Origin: Ruminococcus flavefaciens
GTDB lineage: Bacteria; Bacillota; Clostridia; Oscillospirales; Ruminococcaceae
Length of the DNA: 17,824 bases
Direction: 5' to 3'
Assembly (NCBI GenBank): GCA_002373775.1
Contig: DFJW01000037.1
Coordinates: forward strand, 1 to 17,824
The notes below the pieces were generated by a model, which made no database searches, had not been told where the DNA came from, and saw only the letters and a list, made by a program, of their open reading frames with translations. Position 1 is the first letter of the stretch, and every line of letters begins with the position of its first letter. Of this stretch, positions 1 through 6,659 are shown piece by piece. Position numbers and translations under genes: made by a program.

Positions 1-1351
1 CAGCGAGCTGACCTGCAAAGCTGAGTTTTTCGGTTGCGTCATCCTTTCCGCTTAGGAAAACTATCTTGTTGTCGATGTCCTTTTCGACAGGACCGTGCTT
101 GTTGATATCGTATATGACATAGCGGTTCAGACCTTTCTGCTGTGCGATATACAGAGCTTTGTCAGCCTGCATGAACAACTCGTCGAAATCCGAACTGTCC
201 ACAGGGTAGGTGGATACGCCCATGGAGCATGTGAGACGGAAGTTCTCAAAACGGTCAGCAAAAGCGAATTCTGTCCGTGTGCGTATAGCTCTCAGGATAC
301 CGCGGAGATCCTCTTCATCTCTTGTACCTTCAAGGATTATGAGAAAACCGCCTCCGCTGATACGGCCGGCAATGCCTCTGGAACCGATGCCGGTCTTTAT
401 GATGCCGGCGACTGTATATATGACCTCATCACCGAATAGGTGACCGTAACTGCTGTTGATGGCGGTGAAGTTGTCGATATCGAGAATGACAACATTTACA
501 TTGCAGGACGGCTTTGAATCGAGGAGTTCAGCGGCATATGAGGTCACTGCCCTCTTGTTCAGCAGACCGGAAAGGGTGTCCTTGTTGGCTTCCAGCGCAA
601 GATTGACGTCCTTGTTCTTCTGACGCGAGCTGACTACAGATATGATACCGGTGACTTTTTTGTTATCCGGATCGTCAAATCGTGTGATGCCCCGGAAAAG
701 GCAGAGTTCACGGTTCTTTCCGCCGGTCAGTACAGAGCATTCTATCTCATGATCGAATCGGTATACTCCGCTGCTGATATCCTTGCAAAGGCTGTTGAAA
801 GATTCGATGTATCTTGAAAGCACATATCCGGAATTGATCGAATCCAGACGCCATTTTTCAAGGTCTTCGTCCACCAGTACAAGTTCACGGTAGCAGTCGA
901 ACATATATATGCGCAGCCGTTTTGTCTCAAAGCTGTATTCGAAAGCAAGGTCACTTATAAGGCTCAGGACATATCTCTGCTCAGCAAGCTGCTTTTCCCG
1001 GCTGTAAGCCTGAGCCTCCAGCGAGAAGACGTCACTGAACGATATATCGTAAAGCGGTCCGTTTTCATTTCCAGGCAGAAGTTTTACGGAAGCGAGTATC
1101 CAACGCAGGTATCCGTTTATGCCCTTCATGCGTATCACGGTTTTTTTCAGCTCGCCAGGTTTTATGCTCTCGACACATTCGAGTATCCGCGGAAAATCCT
1201 CGTCATCTATAGTACGCCTTATCGAATAGATGACATCGTTTCCGAAATAGCTGAAAAAACGCTCATCCGCACTCTGGGTATGAAAACTCTTGTCGACGAC
1301 TGCTCTGCCTATCATGTACATTTTCTCGTTCAGAAATTCACCTGCCGCCAT
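1..1351 (-). CDS. PAS-like sensor protein with degenerate GGDEF domain (3' end cut off by window)
   Basis: The reading frame is open from an ATG at 1351 to the window edge (about 450 residues seen, C-terminus missing). The start has AAGGAG at 1359-1364, 7 nt upstream. Residues 1 to about 250 look like two PAS-type sensory segments with a helical linker and no membrane segment, so the protein is probably cytoplasmic. The GGDEF fold follows: D258-T-L-S-G-L-L-N-K matches the entry motif DxLTGLxNR, and LDIDNF (D291, D293) matches the metal-site strand. The signature loop reads R-I-S-G-G-G-F (SGGGF at residues 332-336), so both acidic residues of GGDEF are glycine, and the later ND of the metal strand reads SS. 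Known members need these residues for diguanylate cyclase activity; I infer an inactive, binding or regulatory domain. About 40 residues follow the domain and run off the edge, so a further output domain (EAL, second GGDEF, GAF) cannot be excluded. Confidence 0.85.
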   Translation of the reverse strand, partial: MAAGEFLNEKMYMIGRAVVDKSFHTQSADERFFSYFGNDVIYSIRRTIDDEDFPRILECVESIKPGELKKTVIRMKGINGYLRWILASVKLLPGNENGPLYDISFSDVFSLEAQAYSREKQLAEQRYVLSLISDLAFEYSFETKRLRIYMFDCYRELVLVDEDLEKWRLDSINSGYVLSRYIESFNSLCKDISSGVYRFDHEIECSVLTGGKNRELCLFRGITRFDDPDNKKVTGIISVVSSRQKNKDVNLALEANKDTLSGLLNKRAVTSYAAELLDSKPSCNVNVVILDIDNFTAINSSYGHLFGDEVIYTVAGIIKTGIGSRGIAGRISGGGFLIILEGTRDEEDLRGILRAIRTRTEFAFADRFENFRLTCSMGVSTYPVDSSDFDELFMQADKALYIAQQKGLNRYVIYDINKHGPVEKDIDNKIVFLSGKDDATEKLSFAGQLA

Positions 1352-1391
1352 AGCTTCACTCCTTTATCTGTTTTATAATTTGTCAATCATA

Positions 1392-1420
1392 ATTATAGCA
1401 CATAATTAAGAAAATAGCAA
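1392..1420 (-). promoter_or_regulatory. Promoter for the degenerate GGDEF gene (proximal copy)
   Basis: On the minus strand TTGCTA (1415-1420), a 17-nt spacer and a perfect TATAAT (1392-1397) form a sigma-A type promoter. The expected transcript start is near 1385, giving a leader of about 35 nt to the ATG at 1351. Confidence 0.6.
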
Positions 1421-1580
1421 GAGACGCGCGAAAAGCCTTACGTTTCACAAGATATAGCCGCGATCAAGGGAGCAGCGTCACGCTGCTTATAGCACATAAT
1501 TCGGAAAAGAGCAACAGAAGCGGGAAAAAATTTGCCGTTTGAAAACTCAGCCGCGTTAAATGGAGCGGTGAGATCGTGCG
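1393..1580. repeat. Imperfect tandem repeat, two units of about 94 bp
   Basis: Unit 1 (1393-1486) and unit 2 (1487-1580) begin with a 28-nt block that matches at 25 positions (1393-1420 and 1487-1514). Shorter matches follow in register (GCG.GAAAA, CGTTT, AGCCGCG, GGAGC). Unit 1 ends with a perfect hairpin, GCAGCG-TCA-CGCTGC (1472-1486). Each unit carries one minus-strand promoter-like pair. The 401-bp gap between the GGDEF gene and the permease gene contains this repeat, a plus-strand terminator and the permease promoter; I see no coding sequence there. Confidence 0.6.
1486..1514 (-). promoter_or_regulatory. Second, diverged promoter copy upstream of the GGDEF gene
   Basis: On the minus strand TTGCTC (1509-1514), a 17-nt spacer and TATAAG (1486-1491) repeat the proximal promoter 94 bp further upstream. 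The -10 box has lost its last T, so it is probably weaker. It lies in the second unit of the tandem repeat 1393-1580. Confidence 0.35.
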
Positions 1581-1584
1581 GCTC

Positions 1585-1620
1585 AACAATGAATATGCGA
1601 AAAGATATTCATTGTTTTTT
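1585..1620 (+). terminator. Rho-independent terminator with no upstream plus-strand gene
   Basis: A perfect 12-bp stem (1585-1596 with 1605-1616) encloses an 8-nt loop and runs into six or more T residues on the plus strand (1615-1620). The minus-strand side has no T-run after the hairpin. No plus-strand gene precedes it in the window, and the permease promoter lies after it. It could end an unannotated small RNA or stop read-through into the permease gene. Confidence 0.65.
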
Positions 1621-1650
1621 GAAATTTACAAAAAATTAACATTTTATATC

Positions 1651-1679
1651 GTGACATCATCACATATTAAGTGTATAAT
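1651..1679 (+). promoter_or_regulatory. Promoter of the AI-2E family permease gene
   Basis: GTGACA (1651-1656), a 17-nt spacer and a perfect TATAAT (1674-1679) precede the permease gene. The expected start is near 1686, and the leader of about 66 nt contains a hairpin (CAGGCAT 1688-1694 with ATGCCTG 1712-1718, with a nested ATCC/GGAT stem). Confidence 0.65.
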
Positions 1680-1752
1680 GTTTGTAACAGGCATATCCTT
1701 TTGGATCAACCATGCCTGATATATATGGAATATTGGGGGATATTTAAAGTCA

Positions 1753-2976
1753 ATGGACAATAAGGACATAAAACGTTATTCTTTCATCGCATTACTCGCT
1801 GTTGCCGGATGCCTGATAGTACTCAATTTCGGTCACATCCTGCGCTTTGCCGGCATCGCGCTCTCAGCACTCACTCCGCTGATAATCGGATGTGCGCTGG
1901 CTTATGTGTTCAATATAATAATGAATTTTTTTGAGAAGCATTATTTTCCCAAGAGTGACAGCAAAGTGATACACGCCACAAGGCGGCCCGCATGCCTTAT
2001 ATTCTCCTTTGCGATAACTATTGCGATAATACTTCTCGTGATGAACATAATAATACCGGAGATAGTCAACGCTTTCAAGCTGATATATGCCGAGATACCT
2101 CCGACCTTCATGAAAGCCAAGGACAAACTCCTTGACAAGCTGGATGAGTATCCGGATGTGAGGAAGGAACTTGAGAATATTGAGGTTGACAAATCAGCGA
2201 TGATCGAAAAGATCTCAAACGGAGCATTCGGGATATTCGGCTCTATCATCGCGTTCATCGGTGCAGTGACATCTGCGGTCATGAATACCGTTATCGGCAT
2301 AATCTTCGCTATATATCTTCTCCTGCGAAAAGACAAGCTGTACACTGACGTGCGCAGATTCATGAAGGCACATGTCAGCGAAGAGAAGAACGCCAAGATA
2401 AACCATATCTGCTTCGTTGCACATGATACATTCACGCATTTCTTTATCGGTCAGTTCATAGAAGCACTGCTGCTCGGTACACTCACCGCCATAGGCTCGC
2501 ATTTTCTGAATCTGCCGTATTCCATGATGACAGGCACTATAATAGGCGTTACCGCACTTATTCCCATTGTCGGTGCACTCTGTGGTGCTGCACTCAGTGC
2601 CTTCATAATATTCACGGTAAGTCCGACAAAAGCGCTGATATTCCTTGTGTTCCTGATAATACTCCAGCAGGTAGACGATAACGTCATCTATCCTAAGATA
2701 ATGGGTACATCAGTAGGACTTCCCGGGATCTGGGTGCTGGCTGCTGTAACAGTCGGCGGCGGATTATTCGGCATAATAGGCATGGTGCTCGGCGTACCTC
2801 TTGCAGCGACATGCTATAAGCTGTATTTCGAGAAGCTTGAAGCAATAGAAGCTGCATCCGGTACTGCGCCTCCTTCCGTACCGGAAAGTACGAAGAAGCA
2901 GCAACCGCAGAAAACGGATCCTGCCGCAAGCAAACACCGTAAAAAACACGGGATGGAGAAAAATTCTCCTAAATAG
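1753..2976 (+). CDS. AI-2E family transporter (PF01594-type permease)
   Basis: A 407-residue polytopic membrane protein. Hydrophobic segments occur at about 12-32 and 36-58, one near 78-100, a pair near 155-190 that precedes the hydrophilic loop, and a cluster at about 225-355. This is the usual layout of the AI-2E/YtvI/PerM family. The segment IILQQVDDNVIYPKIMG is the conserved family block, followed by the typical glycine-rich end (AAVTVGGGLFGIIGMVLGVPLAA). Members export or exchange various small molecules (AI-2 in TqsA, Na+/H+ exchange in others), so the substrate here is unknown. A cytoplasmic Pro/Lys/Ser-rich tail of about 45 residues follows the last membrane span. The ATG at 1753 has only GGGGGA at 1735-1740, 12 nt upstream, which is a long spacing. 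The gene appears monocistronic, with its own promoter; no clear terminator was seen before the pfl promoter. Confidence 0.9.
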   Translation: MDNKDIKRYSFIALLAVAGCLIVLNFGHILRFAGIALSALTPLIIGCALAYVFNIIMNFFEKHYFPKSDSKVIHATRRPACLIFSFAITIAIILLVMNIIIPEIVNAFKLIYAEIPPTFMKAKDKLLDKLDEYPDVRKELENIEVDKSAMIEKISNGAFGIFGSIIAFIGAVTSAVMNTVIGIIFAIYLLLRKDKLYTDVRRFMKAHVSEEKNAKINHICFVAHDTFTHFFIGQFIEALLLGTLTAIGSHFLNLPYSMMTGTIIGVTALIPIVGALCGAALSAFIIFTVSPTKALIFLVFLIILQQVDDNVIYPKIMGTSVGLPGIWVLAAVTVGGGLFGIIGMVLGVPLAATCYKLYFEKLEAIEAASGTAPPSVPESTKKQQPQKTDPAASKHRKKHGMEKNSPK

Positions 2977-3137
2977 ACAAATAATCCAAACGTCTGCGCA
3001 CAGTTTTAGTCTTCTGATTTTTTCCGGAGACCATAAACCGCAGAATGACCGCCTTTCTAATCGTTAAAGTTCTTAGCCTTAGTAATAAATTCAAACGATA
3101 TAAGCCGGGATCGGGATAACTTCGGCTAACATGGAGA

Positions 3138-3166
3138 TTGACAAAACTATGACAATGTGATAATAT
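3138..3166 (+). promoter_or_regulatory. Promoter of the split pyruvate formate-lyase operon
   Basis: A perfect TTGACA (3138-3143), a 17-nt spacer and TAATAT (3161-3166) precede the pfl core gene. AAGGAG at 3189-3194 lies 9 nt before the ATG at 3204. The start should be near 3173, giving a leader of about 30 nt. An inverted repeat (3146-3174) covers the -10 box. Confidence 0.65.
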
Positions 3167-3174
3167 TGTATAGT
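3146..3174. promoter_or_regulatory. Inverted repeat over the pfl -10 box (candidate operator)
   Basis: Arms ACTAT-g-ACAAT (3146-3156) and ATTGTATAGT (3165-3174) are complementary over 10 bp with one extra G in the left arm, separated by 8 nt. It spans the -10 region, where a repressor would block transcription. The regulator is not known; the arms do not read as a standard Rex site (TTGTTAA-N4-TTAACAA). Confidence 0.4.
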
Positions 3175-3203
3175 AATAATTCTAAGCAAAGGAGTTCTTT
3201 ATC

Positions 3204-5309
3204 ATGATCAAAACTTGGGCACCGGAATGGGATGGCTTCAACGAGGGAAGATGGAGTCATACCTCAGTAAATGTTCGCGACTTCATCAAAAAGAATTACA
3301 CTCAGTACGAAGGCGATGAAAGCTTCCTCGCAGGCCCTACAGATGCGACCAAACAGCTCTGGGATCAGGTCATGGAGCTCTCACGTCAGGAGCGTGAAGC
3401 AGGCGGCGTGCTGGATATGGACACAAAGATCATATCGACTATAACATCACACGGCGCAGGTTATCTGAATAAGGATCTGGAAAAGATCGTAGGTCTCCAG
3501 ACTGACAAGCCTTTCAAACGCGCTCTTCAGCCTTTCGGCGGTATCCGTATGGCTCAGCAGGCATGCAAAGAGTACGGCTATGAAGTGGATCAGGAAGTCG
3601 TGGATATTTTCACAAAGTACAGAAAGACACATAACCAGGGTGTATTCGATGCATATACTCCCGAGATGCGTCTTGCACGTCATTCTGCAATACTCACAGG
3701 TCTCCCGGATGCTTACGGCAGAGGTCGTATCATAGGTGATTACAGACGTGTGGCTCTTTACGGAATAGATATCCTCATAGAGGACAAGAAGCATCAGATC
3801 GACACATCTTTAGTAAGAATGACTTCAAAGAACATCCGTCTCCGTGAAGAACTTGCAGAGCAGGTTAGAGCTTTGCAGGAACTGAAGAAGCTGGGTGAGA
3901 TATACGGATTTGATATATCAAGACCGGCAGCAAACGCTCAGGAAGCTGTACAGTGGCTCTATTTCGGCTACCTTGCAGCAGTAAAGGAGCAGAACGGTGC
4001 TGCTATGTCTCTCGGACGTACATCAACATTCCTTGATATCTATATACAGCGCGACCTCGATAGAGGAGTCCTCACAGAAGAGCAGGCTCAGGAACTCATC
4101 GACCACTTCATCATGAAGCTGCGTATCGTTAAATTTGCCCGTACACCTGAGTATAATTCCCTCTTCTCCGGCGATCCCACATGGATCACAGAGTCTATCG
4201 GAGGCGTGGATGTTGACGGTCACCACATGGTAACAAAGAACAGCTTCCGTTATCTCCACACTCTTGAGAACCTCGGAACTGCTCCCGAGCCGAATATGAC
4301 AGTGCTCTGGTCTACAAAGCTCCCGCGCAAGTTCAAGGAGTACTGCGCTAAAATATCTATCAGGACATCATCCATCCAGTACGAGAACGATGATATGATG
4401 AGAGTAGTACACGGCGACGATTACGCTATCGCATGCTGTGTATCCTCAATGAGAGTCGGCAAGGAGATGCAGTTCTTCGGCGCAAGAGCAAATCTTGCAA
4501 AGTGCCTGCTCTATGCTATAAACGGCGGCGTTGACGAGCGCCTCGGACTTCAGGTAGGTCCTAAATTCAGACCGGTCGACACAGAATACCTTGAATTTGA
4601 CGACGTTTGGGACAAGTATGTTGACATGATGGAATGGCTGGCAGGTCTGTATGTAAATACCCTCAATGTCATCCACTATATGCACGACAAGTACAGCTAT
4701 GAGAGACTTCAGATGGCTCTCCACGACAGAGACGTAAAGCGCTATTTTGCAACCGGTATCGCTGGCCTTTCAGTTGTTGCAGATTCGCTCTCAGCTATCA
4801 AGTACGCAAAGGTAAAGCCTATCCGCAAGGATATCGCGATAAAGGACAAGGCAGGAAACGTAGTTGACGTTGCCAAGAACGTTGTCGTTGATTATGAGAT
4901 CGAAGGAGACTTCCCCAAGTACGGCAATAACGATGACCGTGTGGACGAGCTGGCAGTTACAGTAGTGCGCAAGTTCATGGACTGCATAAGAAAGCACCAC
5001 ACTTACCGCGACGGCGTGCCTACAATGTCTATCCTCACTATCACATCAAATGTAGTATACGGCAAGAAGACAGGCAACACACCTGACGGAAGAAAGCAGG
5101 GAGTTCCGCTTGCACCTGGAGCAAATCCCATGCACGGAAGAGACACTCACGGTGCTGTAGCTTCGCTTTCATCTGTTGCCAAGCTTCCGTTCCGTCACGC
5201 ACAGGACGGTATATCGAACACCTTCTCAATTATCCCAAATGCGCTCGGCAAGGATATGGACGTATTCATGGGAGATATTGATCTTGACAAGCTCAAGGGT
5301 GAAGACTGA
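3204..5309 (+). CDS. pflB: Pyruvate formate-lyase catalytic core lacking the glycyl radical domain
   Basis: Formate C-acetyltransferase converts pyruvate and CoA to acetyl-CoA and formate in the cytoplasm of anaerobes. The 701 residues follow the family from the N-terminus: [12 protein letters not shown] carries a pyruvate-site arginine, and ACCVSS holds the catalytic pair C411-C412 (E. coli C418-C419). [15 protein letters not shown] matches the block shortly before the glycyl radical domain in ordinary PFL. The protein then ends with an acidic tail ([17 protein letters not shown]). A normal PFL continues for about 80-100 residues to the RVSGYA radical loop (E. coli is 760 aa, G734), and no such loop is present here. 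The missing domain is encoded at 5534-5773. The stop codon shares one base with the ATG of the next gene (TGATG, 5307-5311), so translation is probably coupled. No activating enzyme (pflA) lies in the window. Intact catalytic residues and clean ends argue against a pseudogene. Confidence 0.95.
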   Translation: MIKTWAPEWDGFNEGRWSHTSVNVRDFIKKNYTQYEGDESFLAGPTDATKQLWDQVMELSRQEREAGGVLDMDTKIISTITSHGAGYLNKDLEKIVGLQTDKPFKRALQPFGGIRMAQQACKEYGYEVDQEVVDIFTKYRKTHNQGVFDAYTPEMRLARHSAILTGLPDAYGRGRIIGDYRRVALYGIDILIEDKKHQIDTSLVRMTSKNIRLREELAEQVRALQELKKLGEIYGFDISRPAANAQEAVQWLYFGYLAAVKEQNGAAMSLGRTSTFLDIYIQRDLDRGVLTEEQAQELIDHFIMKLRIVKFARTPEYNSLFSGDPTWITESIGGVDVDGHHMVTKNSFRYLHTLENLGTAPEPNMTVLWSTKLPRKFKEYCAKISIRTSSIQYENDDMMRVVHGDDYAIACCVSSMRVGKEMQFFGARANLAKCLLYAINGGVDERLGLQVGPKFRPVDTEYLEFDDVWDKYVDMMEWLAGLYVNTLNVIHYMHDKYSYERLQMALHDRDVKRYFATGIAGLSVVADSLSAIKYAKVKPIRKDIAIKDKAGNVVDVAKNVVVDYEIEGDFPKYGNNDDRVDELAVTVVRKFMDCIRKHHTYRDGVPTMSILTITSNVVYGKKTGNTPDGRKQGVPLAPGANPMHGRDTHGAVASLSSVAKLPFRHAQDGISNTFSIIPNALGKDMDVFMGDIDLDKLKGED

Positions 5310-5521
5310 TGACAGAGTCAAACATCTACGGCAAAGCACAGTCGCCTGAAGAGCTGGTGGAACTCATAGACAAGCTCATGTCGGACGGCAGCGGCCATGT
5401 AAATATATTTTCTGAACAGGAACAGAGCGGCGCTCTCCGTGTGGAAACGGTAAAAAGTACCGACTGCGGCATCAAGGGCGCATGCTGTCAGCCCAATGAA
5501 AGATCTGAAGATGAAGATTAA
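5309..5521 (+). CDS. Small cysteine-containing protein between PFL core and glycyl radical subunit
   Basis: A 70-residue acidic protein of unknown function. Its ATG overlaps the PFL core stop by one base, so translation is probably coupled. Residues 12-35 (PEELVELIDKLMSDGSGHVNIFSE) resemble the start of the separate glycyl radical domain downstream ([20 protein letters not shown]), including the helix, the glycine turn and the H-x-N strand. It lacks the RVSGYA loop; the C-terminal half instead holds DCGIKGACCQPN, with C53, C59 and C60, followed by an acidic tail. I infer a diverged partial copy of the glycyl radical domain that has gained a thiol or metal-binding site. It could be a placeholder, chaperone or repair factor for the two-part enzyme. 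It lies in the same frame as the next gene, separated by TAA and 12 nt. That it is translated is likely from its position; its role is a guess. Confidence 0.75.
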   Translation: MTESNIYGKAQSPEELVELIDKLMSDGSGHVNIFSEQEQSGALRVETVKSTDCGIKGACCQPNERSEDED

Positions 5522-5533
5522 GGAGGAAATATT

Positions 5534-5773
5534 ATGGATAATCAGAAACAGGTAGATAACCTCATCGAACTCCTCGACGGTTACGTTGAAAAAGGCGGAC
5601 ATCACCTCAATGTAAACGTATTCACCAGAGAGACACTTCTCGACGCTCAGGCACATCCGGAGAAGTACCCACAGCTTACAGTAAGAGTTTCCGGCTATGC
5701 CGTGAACTTTGTAAAGCTCACAAAGGAGCAGCAGGATGACGTAATTTCGCGTACATTCCACTCCGAGCTTTAA
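5534..5773 (+). CDS. grcA: Stand-alone glycyl radical subunit of pyruvate formate-lyase (GrcA/YfiD-like)
   Basis: A 79-residue protein that corresponds to the C-terminal radical domain of PFL. Helix NLIELLDGY (9-17), HHLNVNVF (23-30), the family block HPEKYPQL (41-48) and the radical loop RVSGYA (51-56) are all intact; G54 (codon 5693-5695) is the expected radical carrier. It ends like PFL ([14 protein letters not shown]). E. coli GrcA/YfiD (about 127 aa) is a spare part that rescues oxygen-cleaved PFL next to an intact enzyme. Here the core gene has no radical loop of its own, so this protein is probably an obligatory subunit. The start has AAGGAGG overlapping the preceding stop (about 5520-5526) and a 7-8 nt spacing to the ATG. 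Radical formation needs a PFL activase encoded elsewhere. Confidence 0.92.
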   Translation: MDNQKQVDNLIELLDGYVEKGGHHLNVNVFTRETLLDAQAHPEKYPQLTVRVSGYAVNFVKLTKEQQDDVISRTFHSEL

Positions 5774-5806
5774 TATACACCTCTCAATATACAACACCTC
5801 GTTCTC

Positions 5807-5844
5807 GCCGCAGGCTCGTCCTGCGGCATTTTTCTTTCTTTTTC
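5807..5844 (+). terminator. Terminator of the split PFL operon
   Basis: A perfect 8-bp GC-rich stem, GCCGCAGG (5807-5814) with CCTGCGGC (5820-5827), has a 5-nt loop and is followed by a T-rich tract (5829-5843). It lies 34 nt after the glycyl radical gene. Confidence 0.9.
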
Positions 5845-5874
5845 CGCATATAATGCAGCAAAGGAGGCGGTGAT

Positions 5875-6123
5875 ATGGAGGAAAACACGATGACCGAAAG
5901 CGACGACATCATGCTTCTGGAAGAATATGACCACCGGCATGCTGAAAGTGAACCGGCAGTGTTGCAGGCAGTGATATGTATTATTTTTGCAGCAGGCCTG
6001 TTCATTCTGAACGCTGTTTCGCCGGAAAGGGCAGGGGAAGTGCTTGAACAGGTAAAGACACTTTCTGCTTCAGAACATGAATTGTTCAGCGATCCCATAG
6101 AGGCACTAATCGGACTGTTTTGA
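5875..6123 (+). CDS. Small single-pass membrane protein, putative partner of the M50 protease
   Basis: An 82-residue protein with an acidic cytoplasmic N-terminus (1-27), one membrane span at about 29-48 (VLQAVICIIFAAGLFILNAV) and an external C-terminal segment of about 34 residues. AAGGAGG at 5861-5867 lies 7 nt before the ATG. Its stop overlaps the start of the M50 protease gene by 3 nt. This arrangement recalls SpoIVFA, a membrane partner that holds and inhibits SpoIVFB, but the protein is far shorter and I see no clear sequence match. I infer from position and topology only that it works with the protease. The gene starts 48 nt after the PFL terminator; no convincing promoter was found (a TATAAT at 5849-5854 is too close to the ribosome binding site). 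Confidence 0.7.
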   Translation: MEENTMTESDDIMLLEEYDHRHAESEPAVLQAVICIIFAAGLFILNAVSPERAGEVLEQVKTLSASEHELFSDPIEALIGLF

Positions 6124-6659
6124 ACATAATACATATCGGATTTTCCTTCCTGCTGCTGAATACACTGCTCTTTGCTTTTTGTGATACCGGATACATACTT
6201 TGCCTGTACGCTGTATGTGCCATTCATGAGGCAGGGCATCTCTTTGCCGCCCGTCTTCTTGGAGTGAAGATCCGGCGGATAGTTTTCACTGGCATAGGTA
6301 TAAGGATAACCACAGAAAAAAACGCGGCATCGCCAATACTTCGCGATGCCGCAGTTGTTCTTTCAGGTCCTGCTGCGAACCTTGTTATGTGTATGTGTCT
6401 TATCCTCTCCGGTCACAGCGGAGAGACCGCTGCGCTTGAACTTGCCGCAGCTGTATATAATCTTCTTCCGTTCTATCAGCTTGACGGCGGGACACTGCTG
6501 GACATACTCGTGACCGGTACTGTCCGGGAGAGAATGTGGCGCAGGTGCATATCTGCCGCTCAGCTGTTTGCCGCTGCTTTGATGCTGGCAGCGCTGGTCT
6601 ACTCGATCGGGCAGTCTATAGCTGTCCCCGGGATACTGCATGTCTGGATCTCGATATGA
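6120..6659 (+). CDS. M50 family site-2 protease, SpoIVFB-like
   Basis: A 179-residue membrane metalloprotease that would cut substrates within or near the membrane. The zinc motif HEAGH is at 36-40 in a hydrophobic segment, S-G-P-A-A-N (82-87) matches the family GPxxN block, and Q-L-D-G-G (120-124) supplies the third ligand D122, as in the LDGG of SpoIVFB. The start is TTG at 6120, overlapping the TGA of the previous gene, so translation is probably coupled; no other start is available in frame. The 3' end overlaps the convergent lipoprotein gene by 61 bp. A strong terminator for the opposite strand lies inside the gene (6316-6352). SpoIVFB activates sigma-K in sporulating Bacillota. The substrate here is unknown, and many Ruminococcus are not known to sporulate, so another role is possible. 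Confidence 0.88.
   Translation: MNIIHIGFSFLLLNTLLFAFCDTGYILCLYAVCAIHEAGHLFAARLLGVKIRRIVFTGIGIRITTEKNAASPILRDAAVVLSGPAANLVMCMCLILSGHSGETAALELAAAVYNLLPFYQLDGGTLLDILVTGTVRERMWRRCISAAQLFAAALMLAALVYSIGQSIAVPGILHVWISI
6316..6352 (-). terminator. Terminator of the sigma/beta-propeller/lipoprotein operon, inside the protease gene
   Basis: A perfect 10-bp GC-rich stem (6324-6333 with 6343-6352) and 9-nt loop are followed on the minus strand by GTTTTTTTC (complement of 6315-6323). It lies about 247 nt beyond the lipoprotein stop at 6599, in the coding sequence of the convergent M50 gene. The plus-strand side has no run of T. Confidence 0.75.

Noticed and set aside
1688..1718. Riboswitch in the permease leader
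   Set aside because: One simple hairpin in a leader of about 66 nt, without a recognisable riboswitch core or a following terminator.
2977..3137. Terminator for the permease gene
   Set aside because: Only short, imperfect stems without a following T-run were found.
3146..3174. Rex operator at the pfl promoter
   Set aside because: Arms read ACAAT...ATTGT and not TTGTTAA...TTAACAA; kept only as an unassigned inverted repeat.
5519..5521. Recoded stop joining the 70-aa protein and the radical subunit
   Set aside because: The codon is TAA, followed directly by a Shine-Dalgarno and an ATG; no recoding signal is seen.
3204..5773. PFL core as a frameshifted or truncated pseudogene
   Set aside because: The core ends in a clean acidic tail, shares TGATG with the next gene, and the radical domain has its own start and ribosome binding site with every key residue intact.
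5849..5854. TATAAT as a promoter for the 82-aa gene
   Set aside because: Transcription would start within the ribosome binding site and no -35 box is present.
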